Below are positions 38,373-48,230 of a stretch of 64,000 bases of DNA, piece after piece (within the stretch, counting starts at the first letter, position 1; each line of letters begins with the position of its first letter). The position numbers were made by a program, and so were the translations under genes. Location: contig OZ025790.1 in NCBI GenBank assembly GCA_964019425.1, positions 1,426,001-1,490,000 on the forward strand, written 5' to 3'. The DNA comes from Flectonema sp. DT1601 (Eukaryota; Euglenozoa; Diplonemea; Diplonemida; Diplonemidae). The notes beneath the pieces were generated by a model. It was given only the letters and a program-made list of their open reading frames with translations, had not been told where the DNA came from and did not search any database.

Positions 38373-39072
38373 ATGTTTTTAGTTTTGTTTATTTTTATTA
38401 TTACTTTGCCCCGCACCCCTTTTCTCTCTTGTCAGTTTTTCAATTTTTCTTCTTCGAGGGTTAATAAAAACATTTGTTGTATTTTGTTGTTATTCGCGTT
38501 ATTAACAAAACAGGAAATTTAAGATGTCTGTTTCTGATGACCGCGGTGCAGGGAAGGCAACCCCCTCATGTATTCTAATAACCTGAATTCTGTATAACAC
38601 TACTATCATTTATTTAAAGTGAGTGCTCCGCTAGTAGTGTGCTACAAACTAATATAAGCTAATTCATTTTTTTTTTTAAAAGAATTATTTGTGAGTTGGC
38701 CAAAATTACAACGAAGCTGTAGCAGCATAGCTCGGTTAGATGGAAGAGTGATACAGCTCGGCATGTGTGCAGCTGAGTCACCTACGATACAGTGATGGAT
38801 TATCATACATCCGACTAAAGGTATTATAAGTATAGGTAAGCACTCCGCATGCATCTTTGAAATTGTCACATCACACGAGGCTGGCTGTGCCAGTTGTCAC
38901 TTATTCCAGCCATACTTAGCCGCCCGATAGGTACACCAGAATGGATTCGAAGCTCTTCTTTAGTACCCCTCTTTTATAATCAACAGTTGATATTAATAAT
39001 GTTTTAGGACAGTGGCAGAGTAGTTGGGCTGATTTGAATTCATATTTCTTTTTTTTATGATAATATTTTCAT
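38373..39072. other. Spacer with a tRNA-like A-box stretch
   Basis: TAGCTCGGTTAGATGG at 38728-38743 resembles a tRNA A box, but no B box or cloverleaf follows, so a tRNA-derived SINE relic is possible at best. Otherwise nothing is seen. Confidence 0.35.
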
Positions 39073-39075
39073 CAG
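39073..39075 (+). promoter_or_regulatory. Predicted trans-splice acceptor (CAG)
   Basis: A TTTCTTTTTTTTATGATAAT stretch and then ATTTTCATCAG lie 22 bases before the calpain ATG at 39098. Confidence 0.55.
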
Positions 39076-39097
39076 AACCTCATTGTGGATACAAAAG

Positions 39098-41506
39098 ATG
39101 GCGAAAGTTTCTGAAGTAAAACCTGGTCTGAAGTTGACTGAAACTCCAATTGGATCAGAGAGACAGCTGACCTTCAGCAACAACTTACGAGACAGAATGT
39201 TTAGATGTTCTTATGGATTTAAAGGCGGATCTGTAATCGCTTTGGGTGAGACAACGGAGAAAGACGGAAAACACATTTTACAAATCTACCCTGGAGAGAC
39301 CAAAGACTTTGTAAGAGGAAATTGGAAAAGTTTATCAAAAAGCCACGGGTGTGGAGAACCTGACAAAGCCTGGAAGGAAAAGCAAGCGACGGATGCGAAA
39401 GCTGATACGGAAAAAGACATCAAATTCGTTAAGGATATCCTCCAAGAAAAAGGTTTAAGCAAAGGAGTCACCTCAGGAATGGTGGCTGAGATCTGCGCAG
39501 AGGCGGGGATCATGTTCGTTGACATTACTTTCCCTCCACGAGATGCGACGATAAAACCAGCCGGATCAGCAAAAAATGTTCCGATCTTCCCCTGGAAGAG
39601 ACCCTCAACATACCTTAAAGGTACTGGAATGCAACCAACACTCTTCGTTGATAAAATTGAGCCTAACGACATCGATCAAGGAGCTCTAGCTGATTGTTAT
39701 TTAATGGGAGCCTTGGCATCGGTTGCTGAGTTCGAACATTTAGTTAGAAACATGTTTGAGGCAGGACAAGATCCAGACCTTGGTTGCTACCGAATTGCTC
39801 TTTGCAAAAACGGATGGTGGCTGACCGTCACTGTGGATGATTTCCTTCCTTGTTCTGGACCAAAACCAGCCTATTCTAGAAACCGAGAAGAACCAAATGA
39901 AATTTGGGTTTCACTTGTTGAAAAGGCTTATGCGAAAGTACACGGTTCTTACGCAGCAATCGCAACTGGTTCTTGCGCACGAGCATTGTCAGATTTGACT
40001 GGATGTCCTTCGAAGATTCTCGAAATCAACACCGACATGTGGCCGGAGTTGTTAAAGAATGATCAAACTGACTTCCTACAAGTTCTCGGAACCCCTGGAA
40101 AGAATCTCATGGGCGTCCCCGAAGACAAACAAACTGCAGCAGACAAAGCTCTTTGGGACAAATACCAAACAGTTGGTCTCATCACAGAACACAGTTATAG
40201 TTTAATAACCGTAAAGCTCACCAAAGATGGACACAAACTTTGTATGATAAGAAACCCTTGGGGAAATGACAAAGAATGGAAAGGAAAATGGTCTGATTCT
40301 GACTCGTCATCGTGGACTCCAGCGCTAAAGAAAGAATGCGGATTCTTAGCACAAGATGATGGGTCGTTTTGGATGCAATGGAGTGATGTGTTGAAATGGT
40401 TCAACACGGTAGCTGTTTGCTATACTCATGGTACTTGGGATAACGTTCACGTTGCAGGGAATTTTCAAAAGGGAACAGCTGACTTAGGGGTGTCGTTAAA
40501 GCTGAAGAAAACTCAAAAATGTTGGATCGGAGTTCACCAAAAAGATCCACGAGGATGTCCACCTGACCATCCCGACGCAACTCTTCAAATGGTCGACTTG
40601 TGGATTATCGGACTGAGTGAATCGACACCCAAAGTTCTCGGAAGAAGAAGTACTTCTCAGAGAGAGATGTATATCGAACTTACATTAGAACCGTCAAAGG
40701 GATATTCAGAGTTTATAGTTCTGGCTCAACCAAGAGAGTCATCAGTAACCAAGTCGATGGTCTATTCGATAATACTGGAAGAGCATCGTAATTTTGAAGT
40801 TACGTTCTTATCTAACTCTGATCGCAATAACCTTCCTCGTTATCGTAAAGCTGAAGAGTTCAAAAGGTCTGACTGGAAAACTTCAAAAGCGAATTATCAA
40901 ATTAAAGGACAACACTCGACAAACGGCGCGGTATTACAACTCACTGGAAGCATCGCAACGTTTAAGGATGCGAAGAAGAATGTTACTGAAACAGAATTAC
41001 AAAAAGCAGCTGTCTCGGCAAAGCAAAATGAAAAACGAAAAGTAACGAAGTCACCTGCTAAGGGAGCTGTCGCTCCAGTGAAGAGCGGGTCAATCAAAAT
41101 AAAGTTATCACTTTCCTGTGGTAAGGATTTAGTATCGATGGACTCAAACGGTTTGTCAGACCCGTTCTGTGAGATAAAACTTAGAGCAATTAAAAATGGA
41201 AAGGTCACACCATCTCACCCAAACCCTCAAAAGCAGGTATCGAAAATTATTTGGGAATCCCTGAATCCCATTTGGAATGAAGAATTTACCTTTCTGGTTC
41301 CGGTATCTGACTGCATCCGAGTCAGTATTTTTGATAAGGACATCGTTGGAAAAGATAACATGGGAAAAGTTGATCTGCAGATACCTGAATTAGTTAGTAC
41401 ACTTAATGAGGGAGCTTTATTCAAATCAAAGTACCCGGTGACTCCAACCAAAAGAGGAGATAAGGTATCTGGTTACCTTGAGATAGGGCTTCAGTTGATT
41501 TCTTGA
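39098..41506 (+). CDS. Calpain-type cysteine protease with DUF1935-like N-terminus and C2 domain
   Basis: The 802-residue protein starts with a DUF1935-like domain (about 15-85, with FSNNLRDRMFRCSYGFKGG), the module that fronts calpain-like proteins of kinetoplastids. The calpain core follows at about 165-420. Its triad is complete: Cys 200 in DIDQGALADCYL, His 365 in EHSYSLI and Asn 386 in RNPWG, with the KWSDSDSSSW stretch after it. A beta-sandwich region follows (about 430-600, WDNVHVAGNF start). A C2 domain closes the protein (about 660-800, GLSDPFCEIKL and NPIWNEEFTF). It should be a cytosolic Ca2+-responsive protease attached to membranes through C2. An intact triad is notable because many euglenozoan calpain-like proteins lack it. 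The ATG at 39098 is the first in frame after the predicted acceptor. Confidence 0.92.
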   Translation: MAKVSEVKPGLKLTETPIGSERQLTFSNNLRDRMFRCSYGFKGGSVIALGETTEKDGKHILQIYPGETKDFVRGNWKSLSKSHGCGEPDKAWKEKQATDAKADTEKDIKFVKDILQEKGLSKGVTSGMVAEICAEAGIMFVDITFPPRDATIKPAGSAKNVPIFPWKRPSTYLKGTGMQPTLFVDKIEPNDIDQGALADCYLMGALASVAEFEHLVRNMFEAGQDPDLGCYRIALCKNGWWLTVTVDDFLPCSGPKPAYSRNREEPNEIWVSLVEKAYAKVHGSYAAIATGSCARALSDLTGCPSKILEINTDMWPELLKNDQTDFLQVLGTPGKNLMGVPEDKQTAADKALWDKYQTVGLITEHSYSLITVKLTKDGHKLCMIRNPWGNDKEWKGKWSDSDSSSWTPALKKECGFLAQDDGSFWMQWSDVLKWFNTVAVCYTHGTWDNVHVAGNFQKGTADLGVSLKLKKTQKCWIGVHQKDPRGCPPDHPDATLQMVDLWIIGLSESTPKVLGRRSTSQREMYIELTLEPSKGYSEFIVLAQPRESSVTKSMVYSIILEEHRNFEVTFLSNSDRNNLPRYRKAEEFKRSDWKTSKANYQIKGQHSTNGAVLQLTGSIATFKDAKKNVTETELQKAAVSAKQNEKRKVTKSPAKGAVAPVKSGSIKIKLSLSCGKDLVSMDSNGLSDPFCEIKLRAIKNGKVTPSHPNPQKQVSKIIWESLNPIWNEEFTFLVPVSDCIRVSIFDKDIVGKDNMGKVDLQIPELVSTLNEGALFKSKYPVTPTKRGDKVSGYLEIGLQLIS

Positions 41507-41934
41507 GGGTTTTTTTTTTCCTCTTTTTTTTTTACCTACAAACCCATTGTTCGGTAGAGAGGTGGCAGCGTTAACCTATTCCTTTTATTAAGATTTTGTA
41601 ACGATTGCGCACTACTACAAAAGTGTGAATAAAAAAGTAAAAAGAGAAGTTTGCCGATTCTTTTTTTTTCCTTTTTTTTTTCCTTCATTTTTTTCATTTT
41701 AGTCCGAAAAAAAAAAAAGGAATCGAAAAAAGAAAAAAAAATATATCAGCAGACAGGTATCCTTTCCGCGCCCTTTGTTGTGTGCTGGATGAAAAAATAA
41801 TTGTACTGTTGAAGCTGATTTTTTTTTTTTTTTTTTAATATTGCAGGAGAATACATCTTGAGACAATTTTAAAAAAACAAAAAAAGTAAGGGATTTTTTC
41901 CCCCCTTTTTTTAAAAAAACATTCTTTGTCTCTA

Positions 41935-41965
<31 letters not shown>

Positions 41966-43097
41966 TTCTTGTACTTCTCTTTTCCGTCGATAATATTGCG
42001 AGATTTTTTAATTTTTTTATTTCTCCCAAAATGTTGAGTTATATAAAAAGAAAGGAACCAAAAAAAAAAGGGGGGGGGGTGGGAACTGAAACTAAATTGA
42101 AATATAAAGCAACTTTTTTTAAATTTTTTTTTCTTTTTTCTTTTCCTGGAAGATAAAATGGAAACTCCTTTCTTCGCCACTTAATATCACACAGTACACT
42201 TGGTATAATCCCTTCTGACTCTGATCGTTGTCTCGACTTACAGTGGCACGGCGAGTCTCTGTGCACAATTTTTTTTTTCTGTTCTCCACCCATTTACTTT
42301 AAACCCTCCCAAAAAGAAAAAAAAAAATTAATAAAAAGAAATAAAAAAAACCCTACTAAATTTCTCAGATAAAGAATCACAGCTGACAAAAGAAAAAAGA
42401 AGTTAAAATAACCGTAAAAAGTGTGATGTTTTTTTTTATCTTCCCGAGTTTTTTAGGTGGGATATATATAACCGCCGTGCACCTGCACCTTCCAATGCAG
42501 CATGCGAGAGTTTCAACAGGAAGGTGTGCCTGACGAGTTAGGGTAAGTTTGGAGCAGCGTTTTTTATTTTTTTAACTACTTACAAGATAACAAGGAATCA
42601 ACCCCCTGTATCTTTAGCTTACTGAGTCTATCTTTAGCTTACTGAGTCTATCTCAGCTGCTGAAAAAATGGAAGAAAAAAAAAAAAGGAAAAGAAAAGAC
42701 GGAAAAAAGAAGTATTGGAAATCATTTTATGTGTCTGCTGTCTGTATTTATTAATATGCTGGAAAGGTGTTTCGCACAGCAGGCAAATAATTAGTTTTGG
42801 TCGATTGCCGTTCGATATCTGTGTCGTAAGTTACTCAGGATTTTCTTTTTTTGTTTTTCATCCACCCTCTCAAGAGGGGGAGTCACAAGAAGCAGTCAAA
42901 ATATGACGATGTGGGTAACTCAAAGAGATTCACAAACGGATCTTTTTTTTCCCCACATTATGTCGCTCTCTCAATCAGTATGCCAACTGTTGGTCTAATT
43001 TAACGTGACAACAATGTTAGGTTGAACTTTAATTTAGTTTTTTAGCCTGTTTTTTTTTCTTTTCCAAATTTTAATTTAAGTATCAAGTTCCACCTCT
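41507..43097. other. Spacer with microsatellites
   Basis: Contains a TCTC microsatellite (41930-41967) and a 19-base tandem duplication (CTTTAGCTTACTGAGTCTAT, about 42612-42651). No gene is seen. Confidence 0.5.
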
Positions 43098-43100
43098 CAG
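43098..43100 (+). promoter_or_regulatory. Predicted trans-splice acceptor (CAG)
   Basis: TATCAAGTTCCACCTCTCAG (43081-43100) lies 10 bases before the ATG at 43110. Its first part equals the TATCAAGTT...CC end of the 5' modules at 28424 and 36224, which supports the idea that those modules also end in acceptors. Confidence 0.6.
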
Positions 43101-43109
43101 TATCACAAG

Positions 43110-43805
43110 ATGGGGTCTGTTGAAGAAATGGTTATCGTCAGCGTCTTCACCTCAGCAGCAGCAGGGTTGCTATTCTTCGCTACAAAGAAAGTAGTGAATG
43201 CGATGCGTCATAATGATGTTGTTGATGTCATTGTTCAGATATTGGTATCGTTATTGTCGGCAGCTGTGGTCGTTATCTCTTTGGCGTTTATTGCTGTGAA
43301 CGGACCGGAGAAGACGAAGAGAACTGTTTGTGGATTTGCTTTGAAATATTTAACTGCTCCAGCTGTCTGTTGTTTGTTGGGTTTGCTGACTCCCGTTTTT
43401 CCAACTTTTGGAGGAGTTTCTGGTGCTGAAAAGCCGCGATCTGCAATTGAGAATAAGACATACCACTCTGAGGGATGCGTTGACTCATCTGCGTTCTCAT
43501 CGTTTCCGAGTTCAGGTGAGTCTGATTACAGGATTTGTAAATTTGTGGAACAGGAAACATGTTCAAAACTTTTCACAGACAACTCCTCACCTGTTGAGTT
43601 TGAGACACTTCTTCTCCATTTCATGCCTTCGGGAGAGTCTTCACAAGTAGCTTCTCGTCCTCAGTTCGAACAGCTGTTCAACCGCTACTTCAGTGAAGCA
43701 ATTCCTGTTTGCCGTACTTCTGTTAAACAGATCCCCAAAGCCAAATTCGAATCTCTGTTATCTCATTTCACGGCGAAAACAGCAGCTGTGAGTCAAACCC
43801 AATGA
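43110..43805 (+). CDS. Three-pass membrane protein of unknown function
   Basis: The 231-residue protein has hydrophobic segments at about 7-26 (VIVSVFTSAAAGLLFFA), 38-63 (VIVQILVSLLSAAVVVISLAF) and 72-96 (APAVCCLLGLLTPVF). A soluble C-terminal half of about 130 residues follows, rich in Ser, Phe and Cys. That tail contains three similar phrases, each with F-x-x-x-F/L-x-x-F/H (FETLLLHFM, FEQLFNRYF, FESLLSHFT), so it may be built of short internal repeats. No family is recognised. Its neighbour at 44999 is also a short multi-pass protein with a soluble tail; any relationship is not evident from the residues. Confidence 0.75.
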   Translation: MGSVEEMVIVSVFTSAAAGLLFFATKKVVNAMRHNDVVDVIVQILVSLLSAAVVVISLAFIAVNGPEKTKRTVCGFALKYLTAPAVCCLLGLLTPVFPTFGGVSGAEKPRSAIENKTYHSEGCVDSSAFSSFPSSGESDYRICKFVEQETCSKLFTDNSSPVEFETLLLHFMPSGESSQVASRPQFEQLFNRYFSEAIPVCRTSVKQIPKAKFESLLSHFTAKTAAVSQTQ

Positions 43806-44974
43806 GAAAAAAACATGAAAACTTTTTTTGTTTTTTTTGTTTTTTCCACCGTCGCTTAACTGATCCAATAGCCCGTCTTCGATATTGTAACCCTTTTTTA
43901 TTATTATTACCGCCCATTTTCTTTTGAAAAAAAAATTTTTTTTGAAATAAAGGAAACAAAAAAAAAAAACACAAAAAAACTTTCTTCGAAAACTAATTGT
44001 GAATTGTGGTAAAGGATTGTTTTGTATGTTTAAGAGAGGTCGTTTATTTTTCACCTTCGTTAAGATTGTATTGTTTCCTTCTATGAGCACCTTCTTCCAT
44101 TTCCTTTTTGTTTATTATAATCGACTGATTGACTTCATCATTCTGATGAAGGAACTCAAAGGATAAGCATCAGCATCTATTAGCTGGTTCACTCCTCAGT
44201 CTCGCTGGTACCGTAAAGGAGTTGCGTCAGGTAAAGTACTTCCTCGATCTGTTCTCAAACTTTAAATGGGCGTCGGAGTTGCTCAATAGAAAACCCTCCG
44301 ACTAAGAACCTGATTCCAAGTGGCGGTGAGCAAGACTGGCGACGTCGGATGAACCGAGAGCTACATCTTTCACTTATGTGTTGCCTTTATTTTTATTTAT
44401 TTATTTATTTCTCTCTCTCTTTACCCATCGCTAACCATTCTTTTGTTGTCTGTTTTTCTTTATCGATACGCCATTTTCGCTATTTATTAGTAGCTAAGAA
44501 ATAAACAGAGCGCTCTACCAAACTGTACTACTTCAAACAAACTCTAAGTTGATTGAAGTGAAATTAATGTGGGAAAAGTATCAATTCTACCGTCTCCAAA
44601 TTTATGAAATACTTTTATCTAGCGCCGCAATGTTTTTTTTTTTTTTTATATAACGTCAGACGACTTAGTCGTCTGTTAACCAATTTTATAACAATTTTTT
44701 TTTTGATATTTGTATTCAGCTGCTCATTCCAGTGCAGTTTTTTTTTCCTTCGATGTTATATCCCCGTCGTTCTTTGGCGGCATCCATTTTTTTTTTCTCT
44801 TTCTGTTTTACCATTTCTAGCTGGGAAACCGGGAAAATCGATTTTCGTTAGAACGCTGTTTTCTTTTCTCTTTTTTTTTTTTTCCTCCAGTTTAACAAGT
44901 AAAAAAAACCATGAGAACCTTATTTATTTGATTCGAACCTTTCTTAACTTTAATTATTTAATTCACTCCCCCAA
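43806..44974. other. Spacer
   Basis: No gene is visible. T-rich tracts dominate from 44630 on; the complex stretch 44100-44350 has no long open frame. Confidence 0.45.
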
Positions 44975-44977
44975 CAG
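44975..44977 (+). promoter_or_regulatory. Predicted trans-splice acceptor (CAG)
   Basis: ATTCACTCCCCCAACAG lies 21 bases before the ATG at 44999; almost the same C-rich string (CTCCCCCAACAG) precedes the PIG-V gene. Confidence 0.6.
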
Positions 44978-44998
44978 CTCTGAATTGTATCTCGTTGG

Positions 44999-45796
44999 AT
45001 GCCATCACGTAGATGGAAATTATTTCAAGTAGCTTGCCTGACGATTCTTTGTTGTCTACAATCTCCTTCAATCGTACTACGAGATTCTGTGTTCCAGGGG
45101 GAGGGATACGAGTGTGGTTTGCTTTGGTGTACGACAGGATTTATAATAAAATCACCTCTGTACTGTGAAGGTAGGAAATGGAGAATTATTGTTGTTGACG
45201 GGGTCTGTGTGATATCATACACGACGGGGTTACTGTCTCTGTTGTTGTTGGTGAGAAACTTATGTAAGGAATCAACTGAGATGAATAAATGTCCTGTTTG
45301 TTGGGGACATGTCTTTGCTTTTATAAATGGATTTTTATTAAATTTCATACCTGCGATAATACTTTCAATAAAAGAAACTGATTGTGAAGATCAAAATTCA
45401 CTGCAACTGACATACGGAGTTGACTTACAGCTTTGCTGTATTGTAGTCTTCCTTATCGTTGGTTGTCAAATGTGTATTGAAAAATGGTTCCTTCCGACAT
45501 CAAGAAACAGAAAAGAAGAAAATAATTTTAAACTAAACAACGTGTACGATGAACCAAACCCAATTGATGTCAGAACAGAAGAGACGACTCCTTCTGGAGG
45601 TACGGCAGAGTCTCCAAAATGTAAAACTTGTGTTCGAAACGATACTTTAACAAATTGTTTGTTTCCTGATGACGGATCTTCACCGAAGGGAGCGGATGTT
45701 AATAACCTTTCAGACATTCATCTCATTTGTGATCAAAATAATAAACTCAGCCACCCATCGTCAGAGTCTTCTGTCGTGGCACCTTCTCTCGATTAA
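44999..45796 (+). CDS. Multi-pass membrane protein of unknown function
   Basis: The 265-residue protein has about four hydrophobic segments: 10-27, 62-82 (RIIVVDGVCVISYTTGLLSL), 101-121 (VFAFINGFLLNFIPAIIL) and 138-158 (LQLCCIVVFLIVGCQMCI). The loop after the first segment has a CGLLWC pair, and the second loop holds the cysteines of CPVCW. The C-terminal 100 residues are polar, probably cytosolic, with scattered cysteines (CKTC). The four-pass pattern loosely recalls tetraspan proteins, but the CCG signature of tetraspanins is absent. Family unknown. Confidence 0.75.
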   Translation: MPSRRWKLFQVACLTILCCLQSPSIVLRDSVFQGEGYECGLLWCTTGFIIKSPLYCEGRKWRIIVVDGVCVISYTTGLLSLLLLVRNLCKESTEMNKCPVCWGHVFAFINGFLLNFIPAIILSIKETDCEDQNSLQLTYGVDLQLCCIVVFLIVGCQMCIEKWFLPTSRNRKEENNFKLNNVYDEPNPIDVRTEETTPSGGTAESPKCKTCVRNDTLTNCLFPDDGSSPKGADVNNLSDIHLICDQNNKLSHPSSESSVVAPSLD

Positions 45797-46341
45797 TCCT
45801 ACTCATCATCTCATCATAAGTAAATCCTGTTGCTGCCTGTTTTTTTATACCGCACATAGTCGGAGAAGAAACTATTCAGATTGTAGTCTCAGGTGATTTA
45901 TTTTCCCTTCAGTGCGACAGGATTCTGTCTGCGTTTAACGAAAAATATAAGGCTTCTTGTCTGAAAGGTGTTTTTTTTTATTATTTTTTTTTTTTAATGG
46001 AGTGGAGAGTTCCCTACTACATAACATAACTTCCCTTTTTTTTTTTTTTGGAGGGAATCAATTTGTGCCTTCCTTTTTCTTCTTTTATCTCTCAACGAGT
46101 ATCGTAAAGAAACAATTTGACCTCTCTGGTTACCACCAGATGGGGTTCTTGCTACACTTTATATTTATAGGGATTATTGCTGTACATTATTATTATTATT
46201 ATTTTTTTTTTGAAAAAAAAAACAAGTTTGCAAAACTAGGAAGGAAGGTACAAAAAAAAAACTTGACACAAATGGGGGGGGAGTATGATTTTACACAAAA
46301 AGGAAATAAAAAAAGGGAGAAAGTTTTTCAAAAAAAAAAAA
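45797..46341. other. Spacer carrying a dispersed repeat
   Basis: The dispersed 130-bp repeat occupies about 45849-45972. The remainder is T/A runs. Confidence 0.55.
45849..45972 (+). repeat. Dispersed 130-bp repeat
   Basis: AGTCGGAGAAGAAACTATTC then AGATT near the start and AATATAAGGCTTCTTGTCTG near the end match the copies at 6182 and 6606. Confidence 0.75.
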
Positions 46342-46770
46342 ATGAATAAAATGATACTCGTACTTGTCATCGGAGTATTCGGTCTGACAGTCTTGTGGAT
46401 GAGAAGGAGTGGTCCTCCTCAACAACAACAGAGAAGCAGAACATTGAACATGTCAGATGTCAGTGAAGAAGGAGTTAGTCACAACCATTCAATAAAAAAG
46501 AGGATGATGATAAAACCCGAAACCGTACCCCACGTAGTATACATGAGCAGGTCTTTATTCCAACCTGGTGATTCTGCTCCAGGACACAGCCATGACGATA
46601 TGCATGAGGTGTTTTATATTGAGAGTGGTGTCGCAACTTTTACGATAAACGGTGTTCCTAACATCTTAAGGAAGGGAAACACTATTCATGTTGCTCCGTT
46701 AGAAGTTCATGAAATAACAAACACTGGTGACACGGAATTAGTTCTTGTCTACTATGGTATAAAGACGTGA
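46342..46770 (+). CDS. Membrane-anchored cupin-domain protein
   Basis: The 142-residue protein has one N-terminal hydrophobic segment (about 4-19, ILVLVIGVFGLTVLW), a short linker and a single cupin barrel (about 55-142). The metal-binding motif is present: G then HSHDDMHE with both His, the next His and Glu, closing at ESG, and a second motif GNTIHVAPLEVHEITN with the fourth His. A mononuclear metal site is therefore likely. Single-domain cupins vary widely in function, from sugar isomerases to dioxygenases and binding proteins, and nothing here decides. The segment suggests a type II membrane protein with the cupin in a lumen or outside. The ATG at 46342 is preferred because the upstream in-frame extension is only the translation of an A-rich leader. 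Confidence 0.85.
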   Translation: MNKMILVLVIGVFGLTVLWMRRSGPPQQQQRSRTLNMSDVSEEGVSHNHSIKKRMMIKPETVPHVVYMSRSLFQPGDSAPGHSHDDMHEVFYIESGVATFTINGVPNILRKGNTIHVAPLEVHEITNTGDTELVLVYYGIKT

Positions 46771-47006
46771 GGAAAGAAACCTCAGATTAGATAAAAGCTG
46801 TTTTTTTTTTTTTTTTTTTTTTTTTTTAGTATAATATTTTTTTTTACAGTGTGGTTAGTATTCAACAAAAAAATAATGAACGAATCGTTTCACTCTGTTG
46901 GGTGTTTTGAGGACGACAAGCAACACTCGGCTGATCAGCACTCTTAGTAGATTTAAAGTTTATCTACAGCTTTCTACGTTTTTTCAAACCATCACCTCTC
47001 CCCCAA

Positions 47007-47009
47007 CAG
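47007..47009 (+). promoter_or_regulatory. Predicted trans-splice acceptor (CAG)
   Basis: ACCTCTCCCCCAACAG precedes the PIG-V ATG by 13 bases. Confidence 0.6.
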
Positions 47010-47022
47010 TAACAATAAATCA

Positions 47023-48141
47023 ATGAGATGGTGGGTTCTCGCTGCTTCTATCCGACTCACAGTTGTCATCTCGATATTGTTATTCGACTTTGTGATTAGA
47101 GACTACGATGAGTCATCCAATAGTGTGTTTACTAAGTGGGACGCGGTCTACTTTATAGAAATTGTTGAGAGTGGATACCACTTTGACATGATGACAGTTT
47201 TTCAAAAGGGATTTCCTCAGCTAGTGAGAATCGTTTCAAACACAACTCGACTGCCAACTGAAGTGGTTGCCGTAGTTGGTAGTAACATTTCATTCTTGGC
47301 AGCTGTTTTTGTTTTCAAACTCCTCTCAGAAAGCCTCATTCCCGATTCAAAAATAACAAAATATTCTGTTGTCGCCCTGTGCCTCTCTCCAGCAGGTGTT
47401 TTCTTGTCTGTTCCTTATTCTGAATCTCTCTCTGTGTTGTTGTCGTTTCTGACGATGTTGTTTTGGGTACGAGAACAGTATTGGGGAAGTGTTGTTACTG
47501 CGGTGATCGCTTCTCTTGTCCGTCTAAATAGCATACTTTTGTTGGGATTTCCGCTTTGGTCTGCATTGGCAAAAAGAAACGTTTCTCTGTTGGTAGTTAC
47601 TGCTGCTGGAGTGTTGCCTGCCTTTGGGAATCAGTTTCTGTTGTGGAGAGAGTTTTGCCCATCGTGGGGAGGGTTGTCTGAGGAGTTTGTTGAAAATAAT
47701 AAGATTATTTGCAATCAAGATGTGACGTCTTTCTTTGAATTTTACGGAAGACTTCAAAGTGAGTACTGGAATATTGGATTATTTAGATATTACCAAGTCA
47801 AACAGATTCCCAATTTCCTTCTGGCATCTCCGTTCTTGTTCGTTTCATTCTTTGCCCTCAGTCAAAAAATCTCTGCCAAACAGCTCCGCAGTGCCATCCA
47901 GTTCGATTTCCGGACCCCTCCAATTTTTATTATTTACTGCTATCATGCAGTATTGGTGTTGCTTGCGGTGACTATGACACATATTCAAATATCTCCAAGG
48001 CTTCTTGCTGGGAGTCCTGCTGTGTACTGGTCGCTTGCGGAGCTACTTCAGACCCGAGGTAAGAGAGTTGTGTTGACTTATCTAATAGCGTGGCAGTTCG
48101 TGGGGGCGGTTATGTATTCTAACTTTTATCCTTGGACGTGA
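47023..48141 (+). CDS. PIGV: GPI mannosyltransferase 2 (PIG-V/GPI18)
   Basis: The 372-residue multi-pass protein would add the second mannose to the GPI anchor precursor in the ER lumen, using dolichol-phosphate-mannose. Family marks visible: KWDAVYFIEIVESGY near the N-terminus (the lumenal loop with the essential WD), LSPAGVFLSVPYSESL in the middle, SLVRLNS, SPRLLAGSPAVYWSLAELL and the C-terminal NFYPWT. About eight or more hydrophobic segments are spread along the chain. Length is slightly shorter than the human protein (about 490), as often in protists. GPI anchoring is heavily used in euglenozoan surface coats. The ATG follows a strong acceptor by 13 bases, supporting the start. Confidence 0.88.
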   Translation: MRWWVLAASIRLTVVISILLFDFVIRDYDESSNSVFTKWDAVYFIEIVESGYHFDMMTVFQKGFPQLVRIVSNTTRLPTEVVAVVGSNISFLAAVFVFKLLSESLIPDSKITKYSVVALCLSPAGVFLSVPYSESLSVLLSFLTMLFWVREQYWGSVVTAVIASLVRLNSILLLGFPLWSALAKRNVSLLVVTAAGVLPAFGNQFLLWREFCPSWGGLSEEFVENNKIICNQDVTSFFEFYGRLQSEYWNIGLFRYYQVKQIPNFLLASPFLFVSFFALSQKISAKQLRSAIQFDFRTPPIFIIYCYHAVLVLLAVTMTHIQISPRLLAGSPAVYWSLAELLQTRGKRVVLTYLIAWQFVGAVMYSNFYPWT

Positions 48142-48196
48142 TCCACTATGGATTTCTTATGGTTCATTTTACATTTATAGAGCCCCATTTTTACTA

Positions 48197-48199
48197 CAG
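48197..48199 (+). promoter_or_regulatory. Predicted trans-splice acceptor (CAG)
   Basis: CCCCATTTTTACTACAG lies 32 bases before the ATG at 48231. Confidence 0.45.
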
Positions 48200-48230
48200 T
48201 TAACTCCCTCGTTTCTCTTCTTCAAAAATT